Below the pieces are notes generated by a model, which worked only from the letters and a program-made list of their open reading frames with translations, was not told where the DNA came from and made no database searches. The translations under genes were made by a program, and so were the position numbers. DNA of 64,000 nt from Calvatia gigantea (Eukaryota > Basidiomycota > Agaricomycetes > Agaricales > Lycoperdaceae), in assembly GCA_025093985.1 (NCBI GenBank), contig JACAAK010000018.1, positions 248,001-312,000 on the forward strand, written 5' to 3'. Each line of letters opens with the position of its first letter. Positions within the stretch are counted from its first letter, which is position 1. Shown in pieces: positions 24,906 to 36,355 of the stretch.

Positions 24906-25966
24906 ATGACATTACGCTCAGGCACGGGGAAAAAGCGACCGCGCTCACCTGAGCACGCTGTGGACCATACTCGGACAACGATGAGGTCACGAACGAAGGC
25001 ACGAAACCAGCCAGCGTCTTCGGCAACTTGGGTCCTTACTGAAAAGCGATTTTTCCGCGACCTCTTCCCCATCGCGTCCATCCAAGAAAATTAAGCTCCA
25101 GGCATCGTATACTGCTCGTTCGCCGTTCCCGGATTACCCCCGTCCAACCCCTGGAGAGGCGTTGGAGGTTTACCAGCTTCTGAGCGCGAGTCATCCATCC
25201 CACGTACCTGCCCTACGACGCTCCCCTCAGCCTATGAACAATTCAGCGCAAACATGCGGTCGTGTACCAAATGTTATTGAAGCTGTCATAGGAACAATCC
25301 TCTCCCAGAACACCTCCGGTGCAAATTGTGCTAGAGCAAAAGCAAACCTGGATGAAGCCTTTGGTCGGAATAACTTTGAGGCCATTGTACGAGCAGCGAA
25401 AGAGAAGGTTGTTCGATGCGATTAGGACAGGCGGTTTGGCGAACAAGAAGGCCGGCATGATACAAACGCTGTTGAAGGCTGTTAAGGAGAAGCATGGAGT
25501 CTACTCGCTGCAACATCTTGCGGGCGAGCCTCGGGTTCCTGGGGAGGAACCTATCTCCATGAAAGATGAAGAAATAATGCAGGAGCTCCTTGCTTACGAC
25601 GGGGTTGGACCAAAAACGGCGTCCTGTGTTTTGCTGTTCTGTTTGGGGAGGGACTCTTTTGCGGTTGATACCCACGTATATCGCCTGACTCGGTTGTTGG
25701 GTTGGGTTCCTGCGAAGGCCGATCGAGTACTTGCGCAGGCTCATCTTGACCTTCTTGTTCCGGCTGAACTCAAACATGGCCTGCATGTCCTGATGGTTCA
25801 ACACGGTCGGACGTGCAAGGGATGCAAGAAGGCTGGGTCAGGGGGGAGTTGTGTGCTCAAGACATATCTAAAGGACAAGAGGGTGAAAACAGAGGAAGAA
25901 TTTGATCAAAGGTTAGAGGAGGTCAACCGTGAAGTGGAAGTAAAGGAGGAAGAAAAAGATGAGTAG
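24906..25966 (+). CDS. HhH-GPD base-excision DNA glycosylase (endonuclease III-like), frame broken
   Basis: Expected to remove damaged bases in nuclear base-excision repair. The basic N-terminus (MTLRSGTGKKRPRSP) is nuclear-signal-like. The core frame begins around PSRPSKKIKLQASY and reads ALEVYQLLSASHP, RVPNVIEAVIGTILSQNTSG (the usual LSQ.T motif), then after a frame change GGLANKKAGMIQTLLKAV, LLAYDGVGPKTASCVLLF (helix-hairpin-helix with the Lys typical of bifunctional enzymes), FAVDTHVYRLTRLLGW (catalytic Asp in VDTH), HGLHVLMVQHGRTCKGC and a Lys/Glu-rich tail to TAG at 25966. The ending C-x2-C-x8-C is not a full four-Cys iron-sulphur loop. Two frame changes occur. One is between the N-terminus and PSRPSKK (near 25040-25070). 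The other is a single extra base near 25414, where KEKVV is followed out of frame by DAIRTGG; the second cannot be a normal-length intron. It is either an assembly indel or an early pseudogene. Confidence 0.78.
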
Positions 25967-27897
25967 CGCAATCCTCACACCCCCTAATACCTCTGGGTAG
26001 TTTATGACGCCGTTCGATGGTACGTTCTGCAATCCTCCTGGGCCTCGAATAAACTACCTAATATTGCCCGTGGACTTGAGAAGTTAGCAACTCGCAATCA
26101 GACGTAGAAGGTCTGTGGTCCAAGACCCAGTGAGACGGGGTTACGTTACTCTTAAACCAACCACGCTTGTTTTCATCTCGGATATCGTTATTCCCCATGC
26201 ACCACATGGTGGGATGTGTCCACTGCTTCTCAATGAAATCTAAATTCCTGTCACTGACGGGCTTGACCGTGGTTTTAACCATCCACGCCCTCATGCTGAT
26301 TATAGCCAGGAACAAATATTAATTAGTTCCGCAGTCGGGAGCCAATCAGGTTCAACCCAGACTTGACGTGCCTGACAAACCTGGAAAGCCACCACTGTCT
26401 GTCTCCACGAGTTGGTTCGTGCAATGCCCGAACTGCTCGGCATCGTTACACCTTTTTTGACGTCGAGGACTTTTGTGCCCTCTGAAAAAGGAAACACCCG
26501 AAACGGATTCCGAAGCAAAGTATTCAGTTTTGAGAAATTCTTTCCCATGTGCAAGGACCAATTGGGTGACCAACTTCGTGGTCAATCATGGACGGGTAGT
26601 TCGTAGAGAGAATTATTCAGTGATTTATTCGTATTTCCGAGGTAGCCCCAAACGTCACTTGCCTATGCAGAGATAAGTGAGATAAGTGTGGTTGAAAGAC
26701 GGGTGGAAGAGGATGGAGGGCGTGGGAGCGGCTGTGAAGCATGGGAAGGTTCGCTGATGGTGGAAATGTGATTTTCCTTCTGTTGAAGCTCACGAAACGA
26801 TTTGCCGCCGCCTTGGACCGTCCGGAGGTGCGATTACGAGGTCCTTACTTTGTAGCAGCAGAGGTGTTGATTGAGGCACGTACGACCAAGATAGCGGCAC
26901 AATACACGTTAAAAAGTCCTGTGGTATGTATGACAAGACCGCCTCCGAAATCCTCAATTCGAAAGTCCAAAAGTGGTCAGCATACTCTTAATCAGACGTG
27001 TGAGGTAAGCAAGCCTCCGTGTCGGGAATGCTTTTGGCCCCGGAGCTGCGGGCTGCAAAGGTTTGTTTTCAAAGCCGTTCCCGGCTTGCCTGATAAGGAG
27101 CAGCGCGGGCACATATCGGTGGAATATCACATAAAATGGTCTTAGCTCCCACAATGGACTGAATATTTTAGGGGTCCCGGAATCAGGTATTGTTTTAAAT
27201 GCCAGCAGAGGCTCAGGACTGCATCACGAAATGTGGGTCACTAGTCGGCACGTGTACAATACGACGGAGGCCTTGAAGCCTTTGTAGGAAGGCCTGAAGA
27301 AAGTTCTAAACTTCGACCTTTCTGTGAGGCCGGCATGCCGACATTTCAATTGGAAGTTGCTAACGCGCTCCCTTAGTGGGGTTCGCTGTCGGTAGGTGTG
27401 AGGTGATTAGCTGATTCTGCTTAGAAAACTGGTGATTTAGAAGGAAATATCAACACAGTCGATGCTTATCGGCGAAGATATATCATATCCACTGTTATCC
27501 GATGCTGATTTGGGTTAAGACTGGGCTTATGCCTCACGTACTTCGACGATTACGTCCAGAGTGCATTGGTCAATGTTGGTTGTGTTACGTCGAAACAGTC
27601 GAACCAGCTCAACAGAGGGCAGCAAAAAAGGCAAGTCAAAGATGAAATGTGCTGAGGCGCCCGTGGTACGAATGTGGTGGACCACGCACGTTACTGTATA
27701 TGGCTGCGGTGGCTTCAGTGGTATTACTGTGGTATTCCCCAAAAACGAGCGCTATTTTTTCCGACAAGTTCTGAATTTTCGACGCTGAGATATTAAGAGG
27801 ATAGAGATAAGTCACAGGGTTGTCTAATTGAGTTCGCACACACCAACCCGGGATATTTACTCACATGAACCTTCTTTCCCTTCGCACATATTACGGG

Positions 27898-27921
27898 GCC
27901 CGGGATGATTTGTCCCCGGGC
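27898..27921. other. perfect GC-rich hairpin, 7-bp stem
   Basis: GCCCGGG at 27898-27904 pairs with CCCGGGC at 27915-27921 across a 10-nt loop. It is not followed by a clear T-run and has no adjacent gene, so its function is unknown. Confidence 0.4.
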
Positions 27922-30900
27922 GTATTACCTCTTTTGGATGAGTTGCGAGCCTCGTGGTGTGGCTGATCATGATATATCTTCTGATGCTTCCTCACCCCTT
28001 TCCCGACATTCCACCACACACTTCTGCAACTACTGGCCCATCTTACTTAATGAATGAGAAAAGAAGTGCAAATGAACCGGGAAACGTATTTGTAAGGCTA
28101 AAGAATACCCCATCCTTTATTAGCCTGGTGGAGGTTCCGTGATGTTATCCCAGGTATCTTTTTATGTAGCCTCAGATTCGAATGGAATCCCCCAACCTTG
28201 TTCACTCGTGGCAGCGCAGCTGATTGAACATCAAGACGTCCCAAACAGATTTCATCGCTTGGTCCATCCTTGCAGACCTGAAACCCACCCACTGTGCGAA
28301 TCATAGTCGGATTCTGATGAATTGGATAGATGGACAAATGGCAGTGATACGACTTCCCGGTCGCTGACACAGGAGACCGCGGCTTTAGACGGACCAGTCG
28401 ATTGCAATGGAACCACAAAGGGAGGGGTCTAGTGGGGTCTTGCAATCATGTGTTTATCGTCCCGTCACAGCCTCTTTGTAGTCCCTGACCATAATTGTTG
28501 ATGTTGATGATGATGAACGTTATGAGTGATTGCTGGTACCTAACGTGTTGTATGAGCGCCTACTGACAGGACCATGTGTGGTCCGCGAGTTTGTGGCGGT
28601 GTTAAACATACTCTTCGCTAAGCTGGTTTTGTACTGCTCTTACATTCCCACTCGTGCCAAAACACATACCATTTTCACATACTAGAGCACATTAGACTTG
28701 AGCGCTAAATATTTAGGGACTTGCTTACACAGCCCAAAAGCCACGAACGCGGGTAGCTTCCTAATTAGGGCACCAGGGGCAGAAGCTATTTTTACACACA
28801 ACTCTCCTAGTCTCAGAGAACGTTGATTGATACAGCGACACAGCTCTACGAAAACACATGAAACTGAGTCTAAGGCAGCTGCGCAGAAGAAACCGTGATG
28901 ACGGCGAGGATTGCCCACCTTCTAGTGTCCGAGCTCACCGAGTTCCTTGGTTGCTATTGCCCGGCAATCTAAAGTGCTCTTAAGTGATCGGCGACACGGT
29001 AGTTTTGTGCTTGCAATATGACGTGGCTATGCGTGCATGATGGCATATGAAATGTATGTTCTATATATGTTTTACACGCACCCAAGTCATTATTCTCTGG
29101 AGGGGTTGCGGACTTGAGAAGCCGTCGGTGGATGTGATGTCGTGCCAATTCCTCCGAGTAGCCCTCTGTTTATTAGTCCGAGCTCCCCGTTTCCTGTGTT
29201 CAGTAGCTAGAAGGGCACAGACGCGTTCATGATGTTGTTCAAGATGTGATCGAAGTGGGTGCGTGCCGGTAACGTCGAATGAGCTCTGACCCGCGAACTG
29301 TTTGTGAGCAGTTCGAGATCCATCGCTCAGATACAGGTGAACGCAAAGGATCTTCATTGGGGTTCTCGGAGTCGATCGAGGTCTTGACCTGTGAGGTATC
29401 CTACGCAGCAAAGCCAGAACTGGTTCGACTCCTCCGTGGACTCCGATTGTACCGCGCCCACAAACTCGTGGTCACCGTGTCTCTTAGTGAAGCTCGTAAA
29501 AACATCAATTAAGCTTCCTACGAAATCGCCACGTATATACTAGCGCCGGGCGAAATTCGGAAAAAAGCGCTCTTTAGTGTGGACGCGGGGGATTTCTCTT
29601 TGCAACCGATTAACGCAGTGGACTTTGTTGAGTTGCAAAGTTGATAGTACCTCCACAGAGAATGCTGTTTATTGTTTGAGGAATAGTATTTACATCATGG
29701 TAGCCCAAAGTGTTCACTGTCAGTTGTGAGGACTAGTACGGTTGGGGGAAAACAATTCGGTACACGTCGGGCGCAGACCCTGTGAGTACACCGTTCCGAA
29801 TGTTCGCACAAATTGTCAATGATATGGGCCACTTCGAGACCCATGACGTGCCCGATCCCCGCTTTTCCTTTACGAAATAATTCGCTGCGAAATTAAAAAT
29901 CAGAACATGATTGACTTGACTTGTGACTTATGAACGCGCACGCGGTGGCTATGTGAGATATGAGGTCAATGCTAAAAGCCTTTTCAGGCAAGTACTGCCA
30001 GGATCATCAAGGATGGTCTTGTTTTCCTCCATTTTTTGGAATACCTGGAAAAGGATCCGGATTACCGTGTAGCGGACTGTGCTCGGATCCGAACGCATTG
30101 GCCGTGCCCAGCTACGCAAGATTTGCGCGAAAAGGTCGGGTACCGGTACGGAAGGGAGGGATAGCACCAGTCGCAGAGGAATGCAAATTTGAGTAAGGGG
30201 CGCCGTTAGCTTTGTTAACTGGTGCATCAAGGTGACCCACGTTAGGCAACTACCCCACAGTGGACGAATAGGGAAGCCTCTTGGTCACAGGAGTAAATAG
30301 TAGACTGAATTATATGTGAAGCAAGGTCGAGAGGTGGCCGCGACTCGAGAGGATCGACCTCCTCCTTGCACAACCTGGCCCTCGAATCTAACTGCGCAAC
30401 TGTGATACGATCGGCCCCTCTATACTGTGATATTCATGCAGAGCATGAGTGGATAGTCACTATCACCTATCGCTCTTCGCCCTTGCCCCCAACACCCCAA
30501 CTATCCGACCTCGCATCAGTGCCGAACTTGGTTCACATGACCTTGGTCGAGTTCTCCGTTCTAATTCGAGATAGTCCCTTTTTTTGACAGAAAGTCCGAG
30601 GAGATGTGTTTAACACTTGTCGGTTACTAATCCGCATAGAAGGTTTGACAAATCCCCATGGATGATGGACAGTGGAAGCCTTCTACCAGAAAAAACTCGG
30701 GTGGATCAATGAATCATAATCACCGTCATCGTCGTTGCAGGTTCGCACGTACGAAATAAAGTACATGTCATAAACGGTGCTTGTCACTACCAGACGGAGA
30801 ACTTCCATATATTAAATCAATGGTCATTCGGGCTTGGTAAGCTTCAACCAACGAACTTCTCTCGGAAGTTGTGATACGAGACGAGCATGAAAAGATTACG

Positions 30901-31437
30901 CGAAACATTGTCAATCATACCGTAATCACCATCATCACAAGGTTAGGTGCGTGAACTGAAGTGACCCATGAGGGATTTACCAAGCTGGCACGTCGGGCGC
31001 CCCTTCCATCGGTGAAGTGACCCTGTGGAAAGTTTGTGGAAAAGTTTGGGACTTAGGGTAAGGGTAATGCGAGTCTAATTTGGACAGGTAGCCTCATGGG
31101 TCACGGAGTGCTGTAAGTAGGTATTAAGCGTATATTGAATTCTACGGACCTTTTGGCATATAACGCCCACCTCTTGGCAACTCTTAATATGAAGGGTTAT
31201 AGTTTGAACCAAGGTCACACGTGATGGAAGGTTGCTTATGATTTTTCATGTGTTAATATGTAACCCCAGACGGACGAAACGACAACACGAAATCGAATAC
31301 ACTAGGTAGAAGAGAAGGAGAAATGAGTCAGAACGACGAAGTTCGTCCTCCATCATCGTTCTCTTCGCATCCCCAACAAATTCGCTCTTAGGAAAAGGGA
31401 CCTCGGGCGTGGTTCCCAAGTAGAAACCAACATAACT

Positions 31438-31480
31438 CCCGAACCTTCCGAACCTTCCGAACTTCCGAACTACGAAGCTC
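31438..31480. promoter_or_regulatory. run of alternating GAA/TTC blocks (heat-shock-element-like) or a 9-bp microsatellite
   Basis: Three near-perfect repeats of CCGAACCTT followed by further GAA blocks. The alternation of GAA and TTC resembles an HSF site, but one spacing is a base short, and no confident gene starts nearby. Confidence 0.25.
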
Positions 31481-31887
31481 GAAATGACCCACACGGAGAG
31501 AGAACAAAGAACAAAGCACTGAACCGAAAAAGAGCGCAAAGACCTCCTCCATATCCATCAAACGTTCAGTGTACCGAAACTAGTATAAAAACGCCACTCG
31601 GAGGGGCCTGGGTGGCGTAAATCGAACTCGGCGCGGCACCCGAACCGGGGTAGGTGGAAGTGTAGGTAAGGTTGGGACTTTGAGGGGACCAATCAGTGAG
31701 AGAGTTCTGCGGCACTTTGCTTCTCGAAGAAGGTCCGGTATGGGATGCGGTAGAGGGTAAGTTGACCCAAAAAGTGTTGATGGATTAATTTGGTTGGTAT
31801 CATAGTAACGGAAGGAAAACGGTTAAATGAACTTTTTTCGTTTGGGGAGAGACAGAGCCCGGTATGAGAAGGTTGGAGGGTTTGGTT

Positions 31888-31905
31888 TGCTGCTGCTGCT
31901 GCTGC
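31888..31905. repeat. (TGC)6 trinucleotide microsatellite
   Basis: Six perfect TGC units. It falls in no recognised gene. On the minus strand one frame reads as poly-Ala. Confidence 0.8.
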
Positions 31906-33751
31906 GGTGGGTATTATCACGTACGCAGTCGCCATTGAATTGGTGGAGGAGGTGGCCAGTCAAGTGTGTGTGTGCTTATCTATGGGATTGTTCATGTGAG
32001 TACTGAGTACCGCGCCGATAGATGGATTGGGTGGTTTGATCAAAGATCTAAATGATCACGAACGGTGGGTGGTGTGGGGGGTTTCCCAGTGCGCCCGATG
32101 GGCGCCGAAATCACCTAGACTGGACTTATCAGTGCAACCCGGCAGATAAACGTCAATTACCTGTATATAGCGTATCGTGCTAAGTATGAAACATGTGTTG
32201 GACCACTACGTAGGTGGCTCGAGCGGATAAACATCCGGAGCTTCAGAGCGACCCGTCAAGGGTACGTACTGTGGAGTCATGTTCATAGATTGTGGGCTAA
32301 GGTCAGCACACACCTCTCCGAGCGAGAAATGGAGGAGGAAATCTGTGTCCATGCATATGGCACGGTAGTCTATACAGTACGTACCTTCATCCTAACCAAT
32401 AATTCAATAATCGCCCTTCTCCGGTGTGAAATTTGACGGACGATAAGAGTTGAATGGCCCTTTTTGCTGACACACGGAGGCCGGGATTGCCATGGCCCGA
32501 GGAAGGGGGTGATACTGAGAATTCTGAGTCATTGGTATTGACTGCGCTGGGGATGGTATTAGAAGGGGAGACGGGGGAAGGGGCCAACTGTTGAATGAAC
32601 GGGGAAGTACTTTTAAGACCTGGAACACGCGTTCTGCGCGTGGAGGTACAGGACAGTCTGATTGGCCGTGGCCGTTATGAACTTAGTGGAGCCTCAAGGC
32701 CTCATGGCTTGAAGCTACAACCCCCGCGATGACTTTGGGGATACTGTAGTACACTCTTTACCTTTCGTTGCGTGCTGCTACGCTTAGCACATTTTCTGGT
32801 CACTGCGCGGCGGTCAATGCATATCACGGGCTGGGTTTTCGGCCTGGTCAATGCCGCGTATCACTGTGATGTGGAAGCGACGTCTCGAAAAAGTATTTGA
32901 AATTTCAAAATAGGACCCTCTAAGGTCCACGGATCAGTTCTTTTGTATATATCGACATTTTTGGCAATTAGGGAATAGAATATTCTTTGAATACAGTCTA
33001 ATACATTACAATATGTTCGGACCTAACAGGCTAAGAATGGCCATGTTCTTTTCCGACTCGGGATTTGGTCTCTGAAATAAACACAAGGTTCCCTGAGGCT
33101 CGGGAGTGGCACTGCGTCGACACACGCTTACGCCACTATATGTTGGTCGTTTCGTTATTTTCTCTTTAGCGCCACGGAATAGGGATCACAACTCCGAGAG
33201 AGTCCGGGGTACATGGGAGACATTGTGGGATTCCAAAAGTTAATTGTATGAGGGCGCCGCTGGACGTCGAACGATAACGGGGTCCAAGGACATTCAAAAG
33301 TGACTCCTGACGTGTTTCTGGGGTAGATTAGAATGGAAGAATGATCGGAAAACATATGAGCGTGAGGATATGTACACTGATTCTAGAAATACACAAACAT
33401 TATCGGACCGTAGGATGACGCAATAAAAGGGTAAAGGGTGTACTAGTTGAGGTGGGTCGGGACTTTGGGGTGTTGGAAGCGAGGTCCAGCGACAATGAGA
33501 TGAACACGGATCTTGTAGACGCGAAGTATTCTCAGAGTTCTCTGTCCCCATAACTCTTTCCGCTTGTCTGTCATACCGGATCCTCGGAGCGAATTTGGGA
33601 AATGTGGCCCAAGGAAGCGGTAGTTCTTGCATAAGCCGTCCGTAAGAGGCAAGAGAGAACCGAGTCGGTGGGTTCGATTCGCTCGGATCGATTTGGTGGT
33701 TCGGCCCCTGGCGACATCACACACCAAGCTTCCTCTTCGACCGCCCCGCAC

Positions 33752-34945
33752 ATGTCCCTCTGGCCCGCCCTCCCCGTCGAGCTCAAGCGCCTCATCCTTG
33801 AGCTCGTCGCTCTCGACAACGTCAACGATGCCCGCTCACTGCGCCTCATCTCACGTGACATCAACATCCTCGTCCTCCCCATCGTCTTCAACAACATCAT
33901 CATGGAATACATCGGCGACGTCGCCAGTGTCACGCGTACTATCCTACCTCCTCCAGCCCTCCATCATAAACTCAGGAACAAGAAACCTGAGCCTCCACGA
34001 CTGCTATCGACGTACAACACGATGTCGCTGGCTCTCCTACTCCCAGAAACTCTACCATCCATTGAGGATGCTCTGGCTGCTGTTGGACCAGTCTTTGCAC
34101 GCCTTCGATATCTGGCGATCACCTCCCGCAATCTCTCCTCAAACGCATTTTGGCTAAGAACAAATTATGTGAGGCCAACACACCTCATGCTACTGCACCA
34201 CGGCAGTCCACGTCCCGTCAACTGGCGCGACCCCATCCTTCGCCACCTAACCCACCTCTTCACATCCAGCCTCGACTCACATGGCCGCTCAACCCTCTCC
34301 GATCTCACCAACCTCACCCATATCGCCGTCCAAACCCACGCAGAACTCTCAGAAGACAAAATCCGATACATTGTCGACAAACTCGAATGGCTGCTCGACG
34401 TGGCCACATTTCCAAATCTACAAGCGCTCGTGCTGGCGCTCGGGCGCTTTCCCAGACCACCATTACCTATACATTGCGGAGTGACGATTTCGTATCCCCA
34501 GGATACGGCTGCTCGTGGGCGGTATATTACCCTTCTCTCGCGCTGGCGGACACATCTTCAGCTTTGTCTCTCCTCGTGCAGGTTTTACGTCCTCCCCGAC
34601 CCTCATAGTGCCCAAACTGAGTGGGAAAATTGGATACATAGAGACTCACCAGACATTTGGCATCGGGCTGCGTCGTATAGAGAGAAATATTCTAATTTGA
34701 CGGTCTTGGACCCTCGCGAACCCGAAATCCGACATGATCTGGATCACTGGTTAAGCATGATCCAGGTCGAACTCTTACAATTCGACGTCTTGCCCGCCGT
34801 GTCAGACAAGAAAAGCCATCGTAAACGACGGCATCCAAAAATCGATTGGGAAATCGATCTAGTCCAGAGAGAGGGGTACCGGGAATCAGATAGACTGGAT
34901 CCGGAGGAGGCGGGTGAATATGAGCATGTCTTAGGTGGTTTTTGA
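33752..34945 (+). CDS. F-box-like protein, 397 aa
   Basis: Intact single-exon ORF. The ATG at 33752 (MSLWPALPVELKRLILELVA) is chosen because the longer frame upstream has no ATG. The N-terminal 45 residues fit an F-box-like fold: LPVELKRLILELVALDNV, then ARSLRLISRDINILVLPIVF, which in fungal members binds Skp1 and brings substrates to SCF ubiquitin ligases. The rest has leucine-rich stretches (SLALLLPETLPSI, FPNLQALVLALGRFP) typical of the variable substrate-side half of Agaricomycete F-box families, and ends in a charged tail (DKKSHRKRRHPKIDWEID ... EYEHVLGGF). GC-rich codon use contrasts with flanking DNA and supports real coding. The substrate cannot be predicted. Such genes are usually numerous in these genomes. 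Confidence 0.82.
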   Translation: MSLWPALPVELKRLILELVALDNVNDARSLRLISRDINILVLPIVFNNIIMEYIGDVASVTRTILPPPALHHKLRNKKPEPPRLLSTYNTMSLALLLPETLPSIEDALAAVGPVFARLRYLAITSRNLSSNAFWLRTNYVRPTHLMLLHHGSPRPVNWRDPILRHLTHLFTSSLDSHGRSTLSDLTNLTHIAVQTHAELSEDKIRYIVDKLEWLLDVATFPNLQALVLALGRFPRPPLPIHCGVTISYPQDTAARGRYITLLSRWRTHLQLCLSSCRFYVLPDPHSAQTEWENWIHRDSPDIWHRAASYREKYSNLTVLDPREPEIRHDLDHWLSMIQVELLQFDVLPAVSDKKSHRKRRHPKIDWEIDLVQREGYRESDRLDPEEAGEYEHVLGGF

Positions 34946-36121
34946 TTTAAGGATGGAGGAGGAGTGAGTTATCGTGTTTAAGATCGTTCCGCGTTGGCTT
35001 TTTTCTTTTCTTTCCCTGCTTGCTTTCGATCCTGCTTATATGGACGGAATTGGGGTTCCTATTAAATGCATGTTGCACGTTGACGTGTATACCTATCTTA
35101 TCCCTCACGGCTTTGGGCATACCTACACTCTTTCACGTTTTCTTATTGTTGTCTTTTACTTTTTTTTTTACTTTCTCTTTTTTTTTTTACTGACTCAGCA
35201 TATCCGCATGTATCACCGCACGCATCCTCTTTTTCCCTGCATCAATTGATTCCCTGCAACATCCCACTCCCACTCTTGGCTTTCGACTCTCGCGTGGTCA
35301 ACATGAGGCACAGTGAAGCGACTGTGGCCGCCAATCAAAGGATTCCGGCTTTCAAACAATTGTCGTCTCCGAGTGACAATCCACGCATCCGTCGGCCTCA
35401 GTGTGACACTTTTGACACTTTCCGGCTTTGCTTTTGAGTTCTTATTGTCATTCCGTTCACGGTGACAACGTGATATATATCTGACAGTCTCACACCGGCC
35501 AATGGAAGAGTGATAGTAAGTGCTTATTGTCTACTACTTCCTGTTACTGTCGACTAATTGCCGAGTAACTTGGATACAGACGGCGTTGTCAGCTGGCTAC
35601 GCCTTCCCTCCTCCCTTGCTGCGATTCCGAATTTTGATGACCTTGGATATTCGGCGGAAGCGATCAACGTTGTATTTTGAACTACATATGCCTCGGGTTC
35701 AGATTTGTTTGGAACCTGGGTGACCGAGCCGAGGAACGATCCCGTTCTTTTGTTGCGAAGTTCAACTGCTCTCCTGTAAGACGACTTTGAATGACGAACC
35801 AGGATATAATCCCAGTGATATATTTTGATCGTAGAGATTATCGCCTTTTTTTTTTTTGTGGACGTACGGATTTGCTGGTGCTATTTCCTGTACAATGGTG
35901 GGAAATGGCGTTCAGGATACCCAAAATGTACGTGGTGCCACACTTTAGCTTCCCAACTTCGCTGATTAGTGGTTGGGCGCCTAGGTCCGCGCGTATCGCC
36001 TGGTCAAGGGGAGAATTCCTCACACACATAACCTGACCTATTGTCTCCCCGTCCCTTCGCCGTCAATCAATGGCAAGCTTCCCTTCCCGGTCTACTTCTT
36101 TGTAACGTTGCCAAGGAAACG
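34946..36121. other. no gene recognised; T-rich stretch after the F-box gene
   Basis: Poly-T runs near 35160-35190 and 35850 follow the F-box gene and may lie in its 3' UTR or intergenic DNA. No motif-bearing ORF. Confidence 0.35.
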
Positions 36122-36355
36122 ATGGTCTCTGCGCTTACTCGTGGCGGATTGGTGAGTGTGTCTTATTGTCTTTCCTGCAACTGGCCGCTGATCCGTTCTG
36201 GTCGTGCCCAGGTTGAGATTTTCAGGTCATCTCGGCTTCCGAAAGAGCTCGAGCCGCTTCGCTTCGTTCAAACCGATGGAGTTGAGCTTGAGTGTCGAGA
36301 AGGGACTGATGAACGAGGTTATCCACTCCTAAAGCTACTTGCTCGAATTCATTAA
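36122..36355 (+). CDS. possible small two-exon gene, 57 aa
   Basis: ATG at 36122 gives MVSALTRGGL. A textbook intron follows (GTGAGTG ... GTGCCCAG, 36152-36211, 60 bp), and exon 2 reads VEIFRSSRLPKELEPLRFVQ and on to KLLARIH with TAA at 36355. The intron keeps the frame, and exon 2 has coding-like composition. No family is recognised. It could be the 3' end of a longer gene whose upstream exons I did not find. Confidence 0.35.
   Translation: MVSALTRGGLVSVSYCLSCNWPLIRSGRAQVEIFRSSRLPKELEPLRFVQTDGVELECREGTDERGYPLLKLLARIH

Larger units (their letters stand above)
25967..33751. other. 7.8 kb without a recognised gene
   Basis: Only short ORFs without motifs, the longest being 26741-27145 on + (134 aa) and 28098-28445 on - (115 aa). 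Small sequence features inside are listed separately (hairpin 27898-27921, GAA/TTC run 31438-31480, TGC run 31888-31905). Old, heavily mutated repeats are possible but no matching copies are in the window. Confidence 0.35.

Noticed and set aside
28098..28445. Minus ORF of 115 aa
   Set aside because: No recognisable domain and overlaps other short frames of the same quality.
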